64,000 nt of DNA from Thiogranum sp963752745 (GCA_963752745.1 CAVWAK010000029.1:62001-126000); one strand, 5' to 3'. Counted from the stretch's first letter, positions 8,627 through 20,243 are shown. A program made the numbers and translations. Notes: generated from the sequence alone by a model not told the origin.

Positions 8627-11020
8627 GTGCAGCACTTCAGTAACTCTCTGTTGTTCGTAGTTTTACTGCTGGCGGTCATCTGCAGCCCCGTTTTCGCCAA
8701 TAATTTGGCTGCCGATGAGAATGAAGTCATCCGTATCGGTGTCCTCGCCTACCGAGGCAAGATGCCGGCGATGGAACGCTGGTCAGCAACGGCGGCATAT
8801 CTTTCCGAGCGTGTCGGTCACCGCTTTGAGATCGTTCCGGTAAACCTCGACGAAATAGCCGACGCCATCAATGCGGCGGAAATTCACTTTACGCTGACCA
8901 ACCCCGGCAACTACGTGGATCTTGAGGCACGTTTCGGTGTATCACGAATCGCAACCATGCAAACCCGCGGGCCAAATCAGATCCATGTTCGTTATGGTGC
9001 CGTGATTATTACCCAGGCAAGCAACTCAAACATCAGGTCACTCAGGGATCTGAAGGGAAAATCATTTATGGCGGTCAGCGCTGTGGCCTTCGGTGGTTTT
9101 CAGATGGCCTGGCGCGAGTTGATCGAGAGTGGTATCGACCCTTTCAGCGACTTCAGCGATTTGCAGTTTTCCGGTTTCCCGCAGGACAAAATTATCCATG
9201 CCGTAAAAAACGGCATAGTCGATGCGGCGACAGTGCGCTCCGAAACATTGATGCGCATGGTCGAGGCAGGAACGGTGAAGCTGGAAGAATTTCGAATCCT
9301 TAACCCACAACACCGGAAAGACAGTGCACTCCCCTTGAGCACCCGGCTTTATCCCGAATGGCCGTTTGCCACACTGAAGACCACACCGCGGGATTTGGCA
9401 ACCCGTGTTGCGCAGGCGCTGCTTTCAATGCCGGCCGATCACCCGGCAGCACATGCATCACGCACGGCCGGGTGGACCGTACCACTGGACTACTCGCCGG
9501 TACACCGGCTGATGAAAACACTGAAAATCGGTCCTTACCAGGTATTGCGCCAGACCTCCTTTACCGCTCTGTTAAAGCGTTATACCGGCTTGTTTGCAGC
9601 GGCCGCACTACTCATGCTTTTACTGATTGTTGTGAACGGCTATATATCCGGCACAAACCGGAAGCTCAAACATGCACAATCCGTTCTGGAAAATGAAATA
9701 TCCGAGCGCAAACGCTCGCAGGAAGCGCTTGCACGCTATCGGGATACGCTTGAAGAACAAGTTGCAGAACGCACCGAAGATCTGAAACAAACCAACCGGT
9801 CACTGGAAAAAAGCCGCATGGCCTTGCGCGAACTGGTAAGAATCACCAGTGCCCCGGATTTATCACATAACGAAAAACTTGCCCGATTGCTGGATACCGG
9901 ACGCGAATACTTCAACTTGCCGGTCGCTGTTCTCGCGAGCATTGAAGCAGAAGGAAGACGCATCTGCAGAATATCAGCCGACACAGGAATGGAGCCGGAC
10001 CACTCCGGACCACTGAACGAAAAGTGTATCGCCCTGCTCGTTGAACGTAATGGTGAGCCGCTGGACATACCTGATCTTGGCGCAGCGATGGAGACTGATT
10101 GCGGATACCGACAGCAGGGCTGGAATAACTATCTCGGTGCCGCCGTGATGGTCGACGGTCATACCCACTGCACACTGGAATTTGCAGGCACCGATCCCCG
10201 CAGTCATGAATTCAGCAAATGGGATCACGAATTGCTGAAGGTTATGGCCCAGTGGATAGGTGATGAAGTCGAACTGCAGATTGCACACGAATCCCGGCAA
10301 CGCCATCAGGCCGAGTTCGCACGCGTATCGCGCATGAGCACCATTGGCGAAATGGCAGCCAGCCTGGCACATGAACTCAACCAGCCGCTGACAGGCGCAA
10401 TCAACTACTGCAACGGATGTTTACGCCTGCTGCGGGAAGGCAATACAAATACAGAGAAGCTTACCCGGGGTATGGAGAGCGCAGTGGAAGGGGCAACACT
10501 GGCTGCCAATATCATCCGGCGTATTCGCGAATTTGTTCAGAAAGGTGATACACAAAAAAGCGCGGTGGATCTGAACCAGGCAGTACGCAATGTTGCGACG
10601 CTGGTGATGCATGAGGCCAGCCGCCACGATGTAGAAGTCAGGCTTGACCTGGCTGAAAACCTGCCACTCGTCGAGGGCGACATGATTCAGCTTGAACAGG
10701 TTGTACTGAATTTTATACGTAATGGAATCGACGCAATGGATGCGATCAACGCAGAGAGCCGCATCCTCACGATTACGACACAATGCATGGAGGGGGAAAA
10801 GGTAATGGTAAGTGCAGCGGACAACGGAGAAGGCATTACGGAAGAGGCTATGCCAAAAATCTTTGATGCATTTTACACGACCAAGCCGGAGGGCATGGGA
10901 ATAGGCCTGTCTATAAGCCGGTCGATCATTGAATCTCATCAGGGCAGCATCAGGGCCAGGTCGCTTTCAGGTGGCGGCACCGAGTTCTTTTTCGAGATCC
11001 CGATACTGAAGGCAGGCTAA
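8627..11020 (+). CDS. TtrS-like sensor histidine kinase with PhnD-type sensor domain
   Basis: About 797 residues. Start GTG 8627 is preferred because GGATGGGG precedes it closely and it yields a signal peptide starting MQHFSNSLL; TTG 8612 is an in-frame alternative. Order: signal peptide, periplasmic PhnD/TtrS-like binding domain (about 30-285, starting IRIGVLAYRGK), one membrane helix (about 305-330), a coiled coil (ISERKRSQEALARYRDTLEE), a GAF-like segment (about 410-545), HisKA with the phospho-acceptor in LAHELNQPL (His about 581), and HATPase_c with NFIRNGIDAM, DNGEGI and GIGLSISRS motifs. Known TtrS kinases sense tetrathionate; related proteins sense other small anions, so the ligand here is unknown. 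The response regulator starts 3 bases after the stop, so they form one operon. Confidence 0.85.
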   Translation: MQHFSNSLLFVVLLLAVICSPVFANNLAADENEVIRIGVLAYRGKMPAMERWSATAAYLSERVGHRFEIVPVNLDEIADAINAAEIHFTLTNPGNYVDLEARFGVSRIATMQTRGPNQIHVRYGAVIITQASNSNIRSLRDLKGKSFMAVSAVAFGGFQMAWRELIESGIDPFSDFSDLQFSGFPQDKIIHAVKNGIVDAATVRSETLMRMVEAGTVKLEEFRILNPQHRKDSALPLSTRLYPEWPFATLKTTPRDLATRVAQALLSMPADHPAAHASRTAGWTVPLDYSPVHRLMKTLKIGPYQVLRQTSFTALLKRYTGLFAAAALLMLLLIVVNGYISGTNRKLKHAQSVLENEISERKRSQEALARYRDTLEEQVAERTEDLKQTNRSLEKSRMALRELVRITSAPDLSHNEKLARLLDTGREYFNLPVAVLASIEAEGRRICRISADTGMEPDHSGPLNEKCIALLVERNGEPLDIPDLGAAMETDCGYRQQGWNNYLGAAVMVDGHTHCTLEFAGTDPRSHEFSKWDHELLKVMAQWIGDEVELQIAHESRQRHQAEFARVSRMSTIGEMAASLAHELNQPLTGAINYCNGCLRLLREGNTNTEKLTRGMESAVEGATLAANIIRRIREFVQKGDTQKSAVDLNQAVRNVATLVMHEASRHDVEVRLDLAENLPLVEGDMIQLEQVVLNFIRNGIDAMDAINAESRILTITTQCMEGEKVMVSAADNGEGITEEAMPKIFDAFYTTKPEGMGIGLSISRSIIESHQGSIRARSLSGGGTEFFFEIPILKAG

Positions 11021-11022
11021 CC

Positions 11023-11628
11023 ATGGATCCAACCATCTATATAGTAGACGATGACCGTCTTGCCAGAGAATCGCTGAAATGGCTCGCCGAATCCGCCCAC
11101 TTGTCAATACGTGAATTCGAGTGCAGCAAGCAGTTCCTCGATAGTTTTGACCACGAGTCACCCGGCTGCGTAGTCCTGGATGTGCGCATGCCCGACATTA
11201 GCGGCATGGAACTGTATGCAAGAATCAAGGAAACCGGCGCTACCATTCCGGTCATTATCGTAACCGGTCACGCGGATGTCGCCATGGCAGTCAGAGCGAT
11301 GAAGGCCGGTGCCTACGACTTCATTGAAAAACCCTATAACGACGCCTTGATGCTGGAGCTGCTGCAGAGTGCCATTACGTATGATCGTGACAGACGTGAA
11401 AGTCAGGAAAAAGTAGATGATGTCCGCTACCGGGTATCCCGGTTAACTCCGCGTGAGCAGGAAGTAATGGATTTTGTGCTTCACTCCAAACAGAACAAGG
11501 TGATTGCTTTCGAGCTCGGCATCAGCATCAAGACAGTGGAGCTTCATCGCGCAAACCTCATGGCGAAAATGAATGTGGCCTCCCCCACTGAACTTGTCAG
11601 GCTGGCAATGATGGCGGGGCTGGACTAG
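11023..11628 (+). CDS. FixJ/TtrR-type response regulator
   Basis: 201 residues: receiver domain with the acidic pair DDD (9-11), phospho-acceptor Asp53 in VVLDVRMPD, switch Thr in IIVTGHAD and Lys in IEKPYND; then a LuxR/FixJ-type helix-turn-helix (LTPREQEVMDFVLHSKQNKV, SIKTVELHRANLMAKM). The ATG follows the kinase stop by two bases. It should bind DNA as a dimer once phosphorylated. The inverted repeat at 11776-11808, between this gene and the solute-binding protein gene, is a candidate target, suggesting the system controls that transporter component. The pairing is well supported; the regulon is inference. Confidence 0.88.
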   Translation: MDPTIYIVDDDRLARESLKWLAESAHLSIREFECSKQFLDSFDHESPGCVVLDVRMPDISGMELYARIKETGATIPVIIVTGHADVAMAVRAMKAGAYDFIEKPYNDALMLELLQSAITYDRDRRESQEKVDDVRYRVSRLTPREQEVMDFVLHSKQNKVIAFELGISIKTVELHRANLMAKMNVASPTELVRLAMMAGLD

Positions 11629-11722
11629 GACAAGCCCTGGCCTGGACGGTTGGTTACCGACGATGGCAGTGACGATTAAGGGAGTCCAGCCAGATCCTCA
11701 TGTCAATACCGCTCCCCTTTGA

Positions 11723-11758
11723 GGTGCTACTCTCGTTTGATACGGGGTAGCGCCTTTT
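11723..11758 (+). terminator. Terminator-like hairpin after the response regulator
   Basis: GGTGCTAC (11723-11730) pairs with GTAGCGCC (11747-11754) with one G-U type position, and TTTT follows. The loop is long (16 bases), so efficiency is uncertain. Confidence 0.5.
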
Positions 11759-11775
11759 CTTATGCGCCTGACCTA

Positions 11776-11808
11776 GGGTTTACCCGAGGGCGAAATCGGG
11801 TAGAACCC
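11776..11808. promoter_or_regulatory. Imperfect inverted repeat upstream of solute-binding protein gene
   Basis: GGGTTTACCCGA (11776-11787) and TCGGGTAGAACCC (11796-11808) are reverse complements apart from one extra base. It lies 78 bases before the ATG at 11886, a sensible place for an operator of the adjacent response regulator. Alternatively it folds as an RNA hairpin. Confidence 0.45.
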
Positions 11809-11885
11809 AGTTACGTTAAAGGCCGGCCATCCATAGACTATGTCTCGCAGCAAATTATAACGACGAATCCAAATGGAGAATAAAC

Positions 11886-13228
11886 ATGTTCAAAAGAAAC
11901 AAATTAAGCGCAGTCATTGCACTGGTCACGGGGCTCTCGGCGCTGCCTATGACAATCATGGCTGGTGGTGGTCACGGTCACGGTCACGGTCACGATGACG
12001 ACGATGATGATAACCACAAAAAAAGCTTTGTACTCACCGGTAACTGTGCCCAGCTACCCGCCGATCGCACTACTGAGTTCCACGGCAACCCTGCAACCAG
12101 CAACCTGAACCTGGCCATGGCCGGTAACCAGTGGGTAGTGTTTGACCATCTTCATGCAGGCGTTCAACGAGCATCGCGATGCACATGGCGAAAAGAACAT
12201 CGATCTCACCGCCATCGGTAACCAGCCGCGAACCTTTGCCGGCCTGCAGAACAAGGGTGCCGATTACTTTATCGAACTGATCCCGCCGGGTCAGGAACGT
12301 AACCAGATCAAGAGCGGGCTGCATGCTGCTCGGCAACGAAGACGATCGCAACTTCCTGCCGACCAGTATCCAGGTCGATTTCGACGTCTTCACCAGCACC
12401 AACTTCAACCTGATGCGTGACCTGGCCGCCAGCGGGTTCGTCACGGAAGCAGTGCCCTACATCCGTAACCAGCTGACCCTGATGACCGATGCGACCAACA
12501 GCGCGGGAATCGGTACTGGTGCCGACGAGACCATCGACGCCACCCTGGATCTGCTGGATCCCGCTATCCGCGTTTCGGAAGTGGACCACATCAACGAAGG
12601 TGTCCATCGCGGCATCAACGCCATGTACCAGCGTATGGATGAGTACACCCGTCTGAACGGTCAGCAGTCCGATATCGACGCGACTGGATGCGGCCTGGCT
12701 GCCGTGAGCATGCCTCAGCCCGGTTCACCGGCTGCAACCCACGCTACGGGTGTCAGCACCAACTTCAACCTGGCCACCAATCCGGAACTGTAATTACTCC
12801 GGGTCATGCCACTATTGCGGACGGTACACTGCGGGTGTGTGAGTTTGCGATTCTGAACAAGGCCAACACCCACGAAACCCGCGTGCACCACGTCGAAACG
12901 CCTGAGCGCATCCTGGCCGGTGATTCCGATGTGGGTCCGGTGTGGGTCTCCGAGCTGCAGCTGGCGGTTAACAACGGCGACGCTGTGAGCTGGTTATCAG
13001 CCCATCGATGATGTCAACCTGCCGGTTGTCTACTCGGTCGCCTTCCTGGCAACCATGAGCAAGAAGCACAAGAAACTGGCCAAAAAGTGGACCAAGTTCC
13101 TGCTGAGCCCCGAAGGCACGCAGATCTACGTCGACGGTGGTTTCTCGGCACTGACCGGTACCGAGCAGGGCGAGCGTTACTCGTTTGATGCAGACGGTAA
13201 TCTTGTCATCGAGCAGTTCACTCCTTGA
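11886..13228 (+). CDS. Periplasmic solute-binding protein (ABC type), frame disrupted
   Basis: The reading starts at ATG 11886 with a clear signal peptide (MFKRNKLSAVIALVTGLSAL) followed by GGGHGHGHGHDDDDDD, a His/Asp-rich stretch likely to bind metal. Homology-like sequence then continues in other frames: AFNEHRDAHGEKNIDL, IELIPPGQERNQIKSG, RVSEVDHINEGVHRGINAMY, ETRVHHVETPERIL, GDSDVGPVWVSELQL, KKWTKFLLSPEGTQIYVDGG, ending at TGA 13226-13228. Breaks fall near 12143, 12319, 12789 and 12992; three are single-base insertions and one is a one-base loss. The motif order fits a PBP2-type anion-binding protein (ModA/PstS-like), but the ligand cannot be assigned. No permease or ATPase gene is adjacent. 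Position behind a TtrSR-like system with a PhnD-like sensor suggests the kinase and this protein recognise related ligands. Confidence 0.65.
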
Positions 13229-13248
13229 TCAAGTTCAGGTAACAGGTA

Positions 13249-13294
13249 AACGCCGTTGCTGCCAGTGATTTTTTCGGTGGCAACGGCGTTTTCA
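13249..13294 (+). terminator. Rho-independent terminator
   Basis: AACGCCGTTGCTGCCA (13249-13264) pairs with TGGCAACGGCGTT (13278-13290) with a three-base bulge, and is followed by a T-rich stretch. It closes the solute-binding protein gene. Confidence 0.75.
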
Positions 13295-13414
13295 AATTTA
13301 TTGCTATACAAACCCGGATCCAGCCCGTTTATGCAGACTATTATCGTTGGCCATTCTCTTGATGGGAAGGTCTTCGGTGAAGCAAAGTGCCTGGCTTTAA
13401 GCCTGCTTCGATAA

Positions 13415-13693
13415 CTATAGCCGCTTGCCGGCCAATGTCGGTGTTTTATCAGTACGGGTTTCGATTTTCAGATAGCTGAGCAGACGCACGCTACCCGTGG
13501 CATGCAGCCGGGTATGAATCTCTTCGACAACGGACAGAATCTCTGTCAGTTCGCCTTCGATATTAGTGCCGGACGCATGCGTCTCAACCAGGAAATCGTG
13601 TCCATCAAGCAGGCCGATGACCTGCCTGATTTCTTCACGCACAGAGACACCCTCGCCTATGGGCACCACTTGCAGCTCGGCCGTTGCTTTCAT
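13415..13693 (-). CDS. MTH1187/YkoF-type thiamine-binding family protein
   Basis: A 92-residue protein starting MKATAELQVVPIGEGVSVRE, with HDFLVETHASGTNIEGELTEIL in the middle, the typical single ferredoxin-like domain of the MTH1187 (DUF77) family. Members bind thiamine-type or other small ligands and often form tetramers; no enzyme activity is established. It lies downstream of the EF-G gene on the same strand, separated by a hairpin (13721-13746), so it may have its own expression. Confidence 0.85.
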   Translation of the reverse strand: MKATAELQVVPIGEGVSVREEIRQVIGLLDGHDFLVETHASGTNIEGELTEILSVVEEIHTRLHATGSVRLLSYLKIETRTDKTPTLAGKRL

Positions 13694-13720
13694 CGTATTG
13701 AGTGTACCTGAGAAACTAAG

Positions 13721-13746
13721 CCTGGCCGGGATGATGCCCGGCCAGC
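13721..13746 (-). terminator. Hairpin between EF-G gene and thiamine-binding protein gene
   Basis: CTGGCCGGG (13722-13730) and CCCGGCCAG (13737-13745) form a perfect 9-bp stem with a 6-base loop. It follows the EF-G stop by 13 bases on the minus strand. The T-tract behind it is weak (GGCTTAGTTTC), so it may be only partly terminating. Confidence 0.5.
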
Positions 13747-13758
13747 TTCAATGAAGCC

Positions 13759-15843
13759 TCACTTATTGGCTTCGCGTTCCTTGACTTCCTTAATGACAGC
13801 TTCAGCCACATTGTTCGGGCACGGAGCATAGTGCGAGAACTCCATGGAGAACTGGCCGCGGCCGGAGGTCATGGTACGCAGATCACCAATGTAGCCGAAC
13901 ATCTCACTCAGCGGTGCATCAGCCTTGACACGTACACCGGTAGGACCGGATTCCTGGGCCTTGATCATGCCGCGGCGACGGTTCAGGTCGCCGATGACAT
14001 CACCCACATGATCATCAGGTGTGAACACATCGATTTTCATGATCGGCTCCAGTAACTGAGGAGACGCCTTGGGAATGGTCTGACGATAGGCAGATTTTGC
14101 GGCAATTTCATACGCCACTGCCGAGGAGTCAACCGGGTGGTAGCCACCATCGGTGAGGATGACTTTCACGTCAAGCAGCGGGAAGCCAGCCAGGGTGCCG
14201 TTTTCCATACTGGTACGGAACCCTTTTTCAACCGCCGGCCAGAATTCGCGCGGCACGTTACCACCGGTCACTTTCGATTCGAATTCGAAACCGCTGTTGG
14301 TTTCACCCGGTTCGACCACGTACTCGATCTTGGCGAACTGACCGGAACCACCTGTCTGTTTCTTGTGGGTATAGCTGTCTTCAACACGCTGGGTGATCGT
14401 TTCACGATAGGCCACCTGCGGCTTGCCGACTTCCACATCGATACCGTGGGTACGCTTGAGAATATCGACCTTGATATCGAGGTGAAGCTCGCCCATGCCT
14501 TGCATGATGGTCTCGCCGGAGTCCTCGTCGGTCTCGACACGGAAGGACGGATCTTCCTGGATCATCTTACCCAGTGCGATACCCATCTTTTCAGCGCCGG
14601 CCTTGTCTTTCGGGGCGATGGCAATGGAAATAACCGGGTCCGGGAAGACCATGGGTTCGAGTGTGGCCGGATTCTTCTGATCGGCCAGGGTATGACCGGT
14701 CTGCACGTTCTTCATGCCGACTATGGCGATGATGTCACCGGCCTGCGCGGAACTGATTTCCTCGCGGTCGTCGGCATGCATGACCACCATGCGACCGATG
14801 CGCTCGGTTTTACCGGTAAAGGTATTGAGTATGGTGTCGCCCTTGTTCAGGCTGCCCGAGTAGATGCGAACAAAGGTCAACGCACCGAAGCGGTCGTCCA
14901 TAATCTTGAATGCCAGTGCACGCAGTGGCTTGTCCGGGTCGACAATGGCGAACTCACCGGTCTCATTACCTTCGATATCGACTTCAGGCTGTGGCTTGAC
15001 TTCAGTCGGGCTCGGCAGGTAATCAACCACGGCATTCAGCACCAGCTGCACGCCCTTGTTCTTGAAAGATGAACCCGTGTAGGTCGGGAAGAAGTCCAGT
15101 GCGATAGTTCCCTTGCGGATGCAGCGCTTGAGATCCTCGATGGAGGGCTCTTCACCATCCAGGTATTTCTCCATCAGGTCATCATCCTGCTCGACAGCTG
15201 TTTCAATCAGCTTCTCGCGCCACTCTTCAACCTGGTCGACCATATCGGCAGGTACATCTTCGAGTGTGTAATTGAGAGGATCACCTGACTCATCCCATAC
15301 CCAGGCCTTGCGGGTAAGCAGATCGACAACACCCTTCAGGTTTTCTTCAACACCGATCGGCAGCACCATCACCAGCGGATTGGCGCCGAGCACGTCTTCG
15401 ACCTGTTTAACGACGCGGTAGAAATCAGCACCGACGCGATCCAGCTTGTTGACGTAAATGATACGTGCAACTTCGGATTCGTTGGCGTAACGCCAGTTGG
15501 TTTCCGACTGGGGCTCTACACCACCGGAGGCACAGAACACACCCACGCCGCCATCGAGCACTTTCAGCGAACGGTACACTTCGATGGTGAAGTCGACGTG
15601 CCCGGGGGTGTCGATGATGTTCAGCTGGTGATTGTCCCATACACAGGTAGTCGCCGCGGACTGGATAGTAATACCACGCTCCTGCTCCTGCTCCATGAAG
15701 TCGGTGGTAGCGGCACCATCGTGCACTTCACCGATTTTATGGATCTTGCCGGTGAGCTTCAGAATACGCTCGGTGGTCGTGGTCTTGCCCGCGTCTACGT
15801 GGGCAAAAATACCGATATTGCGGTAGTTGGATAGCTCAGTCAT
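13759..15843 (-). CDS. fusA: Elongation factor G (translocase GTPase)
   Basis: 694 residues. GTPase motifs are AHVDAGKTTTTERIL (P-loop), RGITIQSAA (switch I), DTPGHVDF (G3), NKLD (G4). Domains II-V follow in order, with RTHGIDVEVGKPQVAYRETI and GYIGDLRTMTSGRG near the end. EF-G drives tRNA-mRNA translocation and ribosome recycling in the cytoplasm. It stands alone here, not in the rpsL-rpsG-fusA-tuf operon, so the genome may carry two EF-G genes and this could be the second (fusA2-like) copy; that cannot be settled from this window. The frame is intact over 2 kb, in contrast to several neighbours with frame breaks. Confidence 0.93.
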   Translation of the reverse strand: MTELSNYRNIGIFAHVDAGKTTTTERILKLTGKIHKIGEVHDGAATTDFMEQEQERGITIQSAATTCVWDNHQLNIIDTPGHVDFTIEVYRSLKVLDGGVGVFCASGGVEPQSETNWRYANESEVARIIYVNKLDRVGADFYRVVKQVEDVLGANPLVMVLPIGVEENLKGVVDLLTRKAWVWDESGDPLNYTLEDVPADMVDQVEEWREKLIETAVEQDDDLMEKYLDGEEPSIEDLKRCIRKGTIALDFFPTYTGSSFKNKGVQLVLNAVVDYLPSPTEVKPQPEVDIEGNETGEFAIVDPDKPLRALAFKIMDDRFGALTFVRIYSGSLNKGDTILNTFTGKTERIGRMVVMHADDREEISSAQAGDIIAIVGMKNVQTGHTLADQKNPATLEPMVFPDPVISIAIAPKDKAGAEKMGIALGKMIQEDPSFRVETDEDSGETIMQGMGELHLDIKVDILKRTHGIDVEVGKPQVAYRETITQRVEDSYTHKKQTGGSGQFAKIEYVVEPGETNSGFEFESKVTGGNVPREFWPAVEKGFRTSMENGTLAGFPLLDVKVILTDGGYHPVDSSAVAYEIAAKSAYRQTIPKASPQLLEPIMKIDVFTPDDHVGDVIGDLNRRRGMIKAQESGPTGVRVKADAPLSEMFGYIGDLRTMTSGRGQFSMEFSHYAPCPNNVAEAVIKEVKEREANK

Positions 15844-16441
15844 GGTATCAGCTCATTAATCTCAAAAAATCATACCCTGGCGCCGCCTTCCGGGAAGCCA
15901 GCGCCGCAAAGAATCTCTATTAAATTACAACCAGTTACATTGCAGCTCTCCTGACGCGTCCAGTGCCGGAATTGCTGAGTAGCGGAAATGGGTGCGTATG
16001 ATACCGGATTTCGGGCAAACTGCATGAAAAACTTGATATTCGGCACCGAAAAACCAAATTCCAGAAGGGGATACTGATAACAGCACCCTCCCCTGGTATC
16101 ACCGCCATAGCGGGAACGCGGAAAATTGCGCTCAGTGTTATGCTCGGGACTGCGGGTTAAAGCCCCAACGTCAGGCTCAAATACACAGGAACCGCCACAT
16201 CCATTCCCATCTTTGCGCTGACCCAAACAGTTCACAGAGCGCTGTGCCTCATGTCCATATCGTCGTTGTTGGCCAACCGCAACTAACCCGATTCGATGCT
16301 CCGGCCAGCGCTGGATTATGTATCGGAGACTGCGGTACGCTCACTTTAATTCGACTGATCAGGCAGTTTAGAAAGCCGCCTGCAACACATGATTACTTAT
16401 GTGTAATTCAATGATCTACAACATATCCTGAGATAAAAAAG
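15844..16441. other. Intergenic region without recognised feature
   Basis: About 600 bases between the divergent EF-G gene and the small gene at 16442. A 121-codon minus-strand frame (15870-16235) lacks any recognisable pattern and is unlikely to be a gene. The region must contain the EF-G promoter but I cannot identify it with confidence. Confidence 0.5.
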
Positions 16442-16744
16442 ATGGCTGACAAAACCTACTGCGGAATCACCAACGATTACTATGGCGGCATGACACCCAT
16501 CGGGACAATCTTTCGCGATGCGAGGGTTTTTGGCATTCTGCCGAAAAGTGAAACCTGCGAAGACTGGTCACACAACCGGTTACAGATGATTCACGATCAA
16601 ACCAAGAAGGAGTGGGACAAGTACGGCTACCTGGTGTCGAACCTGCCCGACGACCTGCGCCAGCGACATACCGAAATTTATCAACGGGCCGTAGACAATG
16701 CTCGCAAACTGGGCCGGGACCCTCAACTCGAGTCAGACGACTGA
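16442..16744 (+). CDS. Conserved-looking hypothetical protein, 100 aa
   Basis: Starts MADKTYCGITNDYYGGMTPI and ends in a helical, charged tail. It is soluble with no signal peptide or membrane segment. It lies upstream of the NUDIX hydrolase with a 65-base gap. I do not recognise the family. The balanced composition and ATG start suggest a real gene. Confidence 0.6.
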   Translation: MADKTYCGITNDYYGGMTPIGTIFRDARVFGILPKSETCEDWSHNRLQMIHDQTKKEWDKYGYLVSNLPDDLRQRHTEIYQRAVDNARKLGRDPQLESDD

Positions 16745-16809
16745 AAACGCTGGCACGCTGGCACGCTGACGCGACGACAATCGTAACCGAAACATTCTTC
16801 CTGCCTATT

Positions 16810-17235
16810 GTGACACAGTCATCCAGACACAAACCTGTGGTCGACGTAGCCATCGGCATGCTGCAACGCAAGGATGGCTGCGTACTCATGGCCAAACGTC
16901 CTGAAGGCAAACCGTCGGCTGGCCGCTGGGAATTTCCAGGTGGCAAGATTGAAAACAACGAAAGCCCGCACCAGGCACTCGTGCGCGAACTCCACGAAGA
17001 ACTCGGTATCGATATCGTAACCGCACAATCCTGGATGACCCGGGAGCAACCCTACTCCACCCTGACTGCAAGACTGCACATCTTCCGTGTTACCGACTGG
17101 CACGGTGAGCCGCATGGACGTGAAGGCCAGTGCTTGTCGTGGCAAGACCTGAATGCTGTAGACGTGGAACCGTTGTTACCTGTTAACCACAGCATCATTG
17201 AAGCATACCTGTCGACAGACTGGACGAAGGCATAA
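16810..17235 (+). CDS. mutT: NUDIX hydrolase, MutT-like (8-oxo-dGTP diphosphatase)
   Basis: The full NUDIX box G-x5-E-x7-REL-x-EELGI is present (from GGKIENNES to RELHEELGI). The N-terminal VVDVAIGMLQRKDGCVLMAK and the WEFPGG turn match MutT, which removes oxidised dGTP from the nucleotide pool. Start GTG 16810 gives 141 residues, close to MutT size; a longer open frame upstream to 16612 overlaps the previous gene and has no MutT-like sequence, so I reject it. Substrate is inferred from the family. Confidence 0.85.
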   Translation: MTQSSRHKPVVDVAIGMLQRKDGCVLMAKRPEGKPSAGRWEFPGGKIENNESPHQALVRELHEELGIDIVTAQSWMTREQPYSTLTARLHIFRVTDWHGEPHGREGQCLSWQDLNAVDVEPLLPVNHSIIEAYLSTDWTKA

Positions 17236-17280
17236 CATCCCTTGTACTAATATAGCCTTTCGATATGAGCGTGATCGGAA

Positions 17281-17409
17281 ATGAATAATACTAACCAGCC
17301 TTCCAGGCGCCTTGCCTCGCTGGCTATGCTGGTATTTCTTTATCCACTCTGCCTTTGGTACCGCCGCTACAAAGCGGAACATCGTGACAGCTGGGTACGC
17401 TTTATCTGA
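17281..17409 (+). CDS. Possible small membrane protein, 42 aa
   Basis: ATG 17281, 42 residues with one hydrophobic segment (LASLAMLVFLYPLCLWY) flanked by arginines and a charged end (RRYKAEHRDSWVRFI). It has a plausible topology for a single-span protein and lies 45 bases after mutT. No family is recognised and the ribosome-binding site is weak (TCGGAA). Confidence 0.35.
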   Translation: MNNTNQPSRRLASLAMLVFLYPLCLWYRRYKAEHRDSWVRFI

Positions 17410-17595
17410 ATTTACAGGGTGAAGAAATGGCGGACACCTGACTATCCCGGTATCCACCCAGGTCGAGATAAATGACAACCCCCTTCGGCAAGGTGAGCGG
17501 TCTCTACGATAGAACGGTGGCGTATCAAACGCCGCCGTTCGTTTTTGATAGGTAAGAAAAAGCCTCATCGCGCTTTCCCTTACCCAACCTCGCGC

Positions 17596-19826
<2,231 letters not shown>

Positions 19827-19892
19827 TGAAGCCACCTCCGTTAAGTAAGAAGTACAGCGTATGTCCAGTAAATTCCGCCGACTCCGGGCTGG

Positions 19893-19929
19893 TTAGACTG
19901 TTTCTAAGCGCAGTTTAGACTTATTCTAA
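19893..19929. promoter_or_regulatory. Two PerR/Fur-like operator boxes upstream of katG
   Basis: TTAGACTGTTTCTAA (19893-19907) and TTAGACTTATTCTAA (19915-19929) are two 15-bp palindrome-like boxes 22 bases apart, two helical turns. Each fits the 7-1-7 form of PerR boxes (TTATAATnATTATAA type). They lie 67-103 bases before the katG start on the divergent side, so peroxide-sensing control by a Fur-family repressor is likely. Confidence 0.6.
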
Positions 19930-20033
19930 ACCCTGTCAAGGAGAAATCAACTTCAAGAAAAACAGAATATTATTATTTTTCGAGCGGCTTGCAGCCCCCC
20001 CTGATGTACTTAAGCGGATGACTCCAGCGATCC

Positions 20034-20243
20034 TCAGTTCTCAACCTCAGGGCCGGTTCCATCAACCAATTCAAGCCAATAGGGTTCGGCCTCACACGAG
20101 CAGCAGTCATACCAGACGGGAACACCATCGTGCATGCTTTTGCTCTTTCGCTGGCTGCCTTTCGCAGCAACATCAGCCTGCGCAGTGGTTATTTCTCTGG
20201 CCTGATGACTGTCTTCTTTCATCCTGGAACCCGACTGGCTCAT
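20034..20243 (-). CDS. Small hypothetical protein, 69 aa
   Basis: The product is hydrophilic and ends VWYDCCSCEAEPYWLELVDG..., with a CCxC cluster that might bind a metal. An inner ATG at 20222 (MKEDSHQAREITTAQ) is a second possible start. It sits alone between katG and the peptidase gene. I do not recognise a family, and chance coding is possible. Confidence 0.38.
   Translation of the reverse strand: MSQSGSRMKEDSHQAREITTAQADVAAKGSQRKSKSMHDGVPVWYDCCSCEAEPYWLELVDGTGPEVEN

Noticed and set aside
15870..16235. 121-codon minus-strand frame upstream of EF-G
   Set aside because: No recognisable motif, odd composition, and in the leader region of fusA; treated as non-coding.
16612..16809. Longer N-terminus for the NUDIX hydrolase
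   Set aside because: It overlaps the preceding gene and the added residues are not MutT-like.
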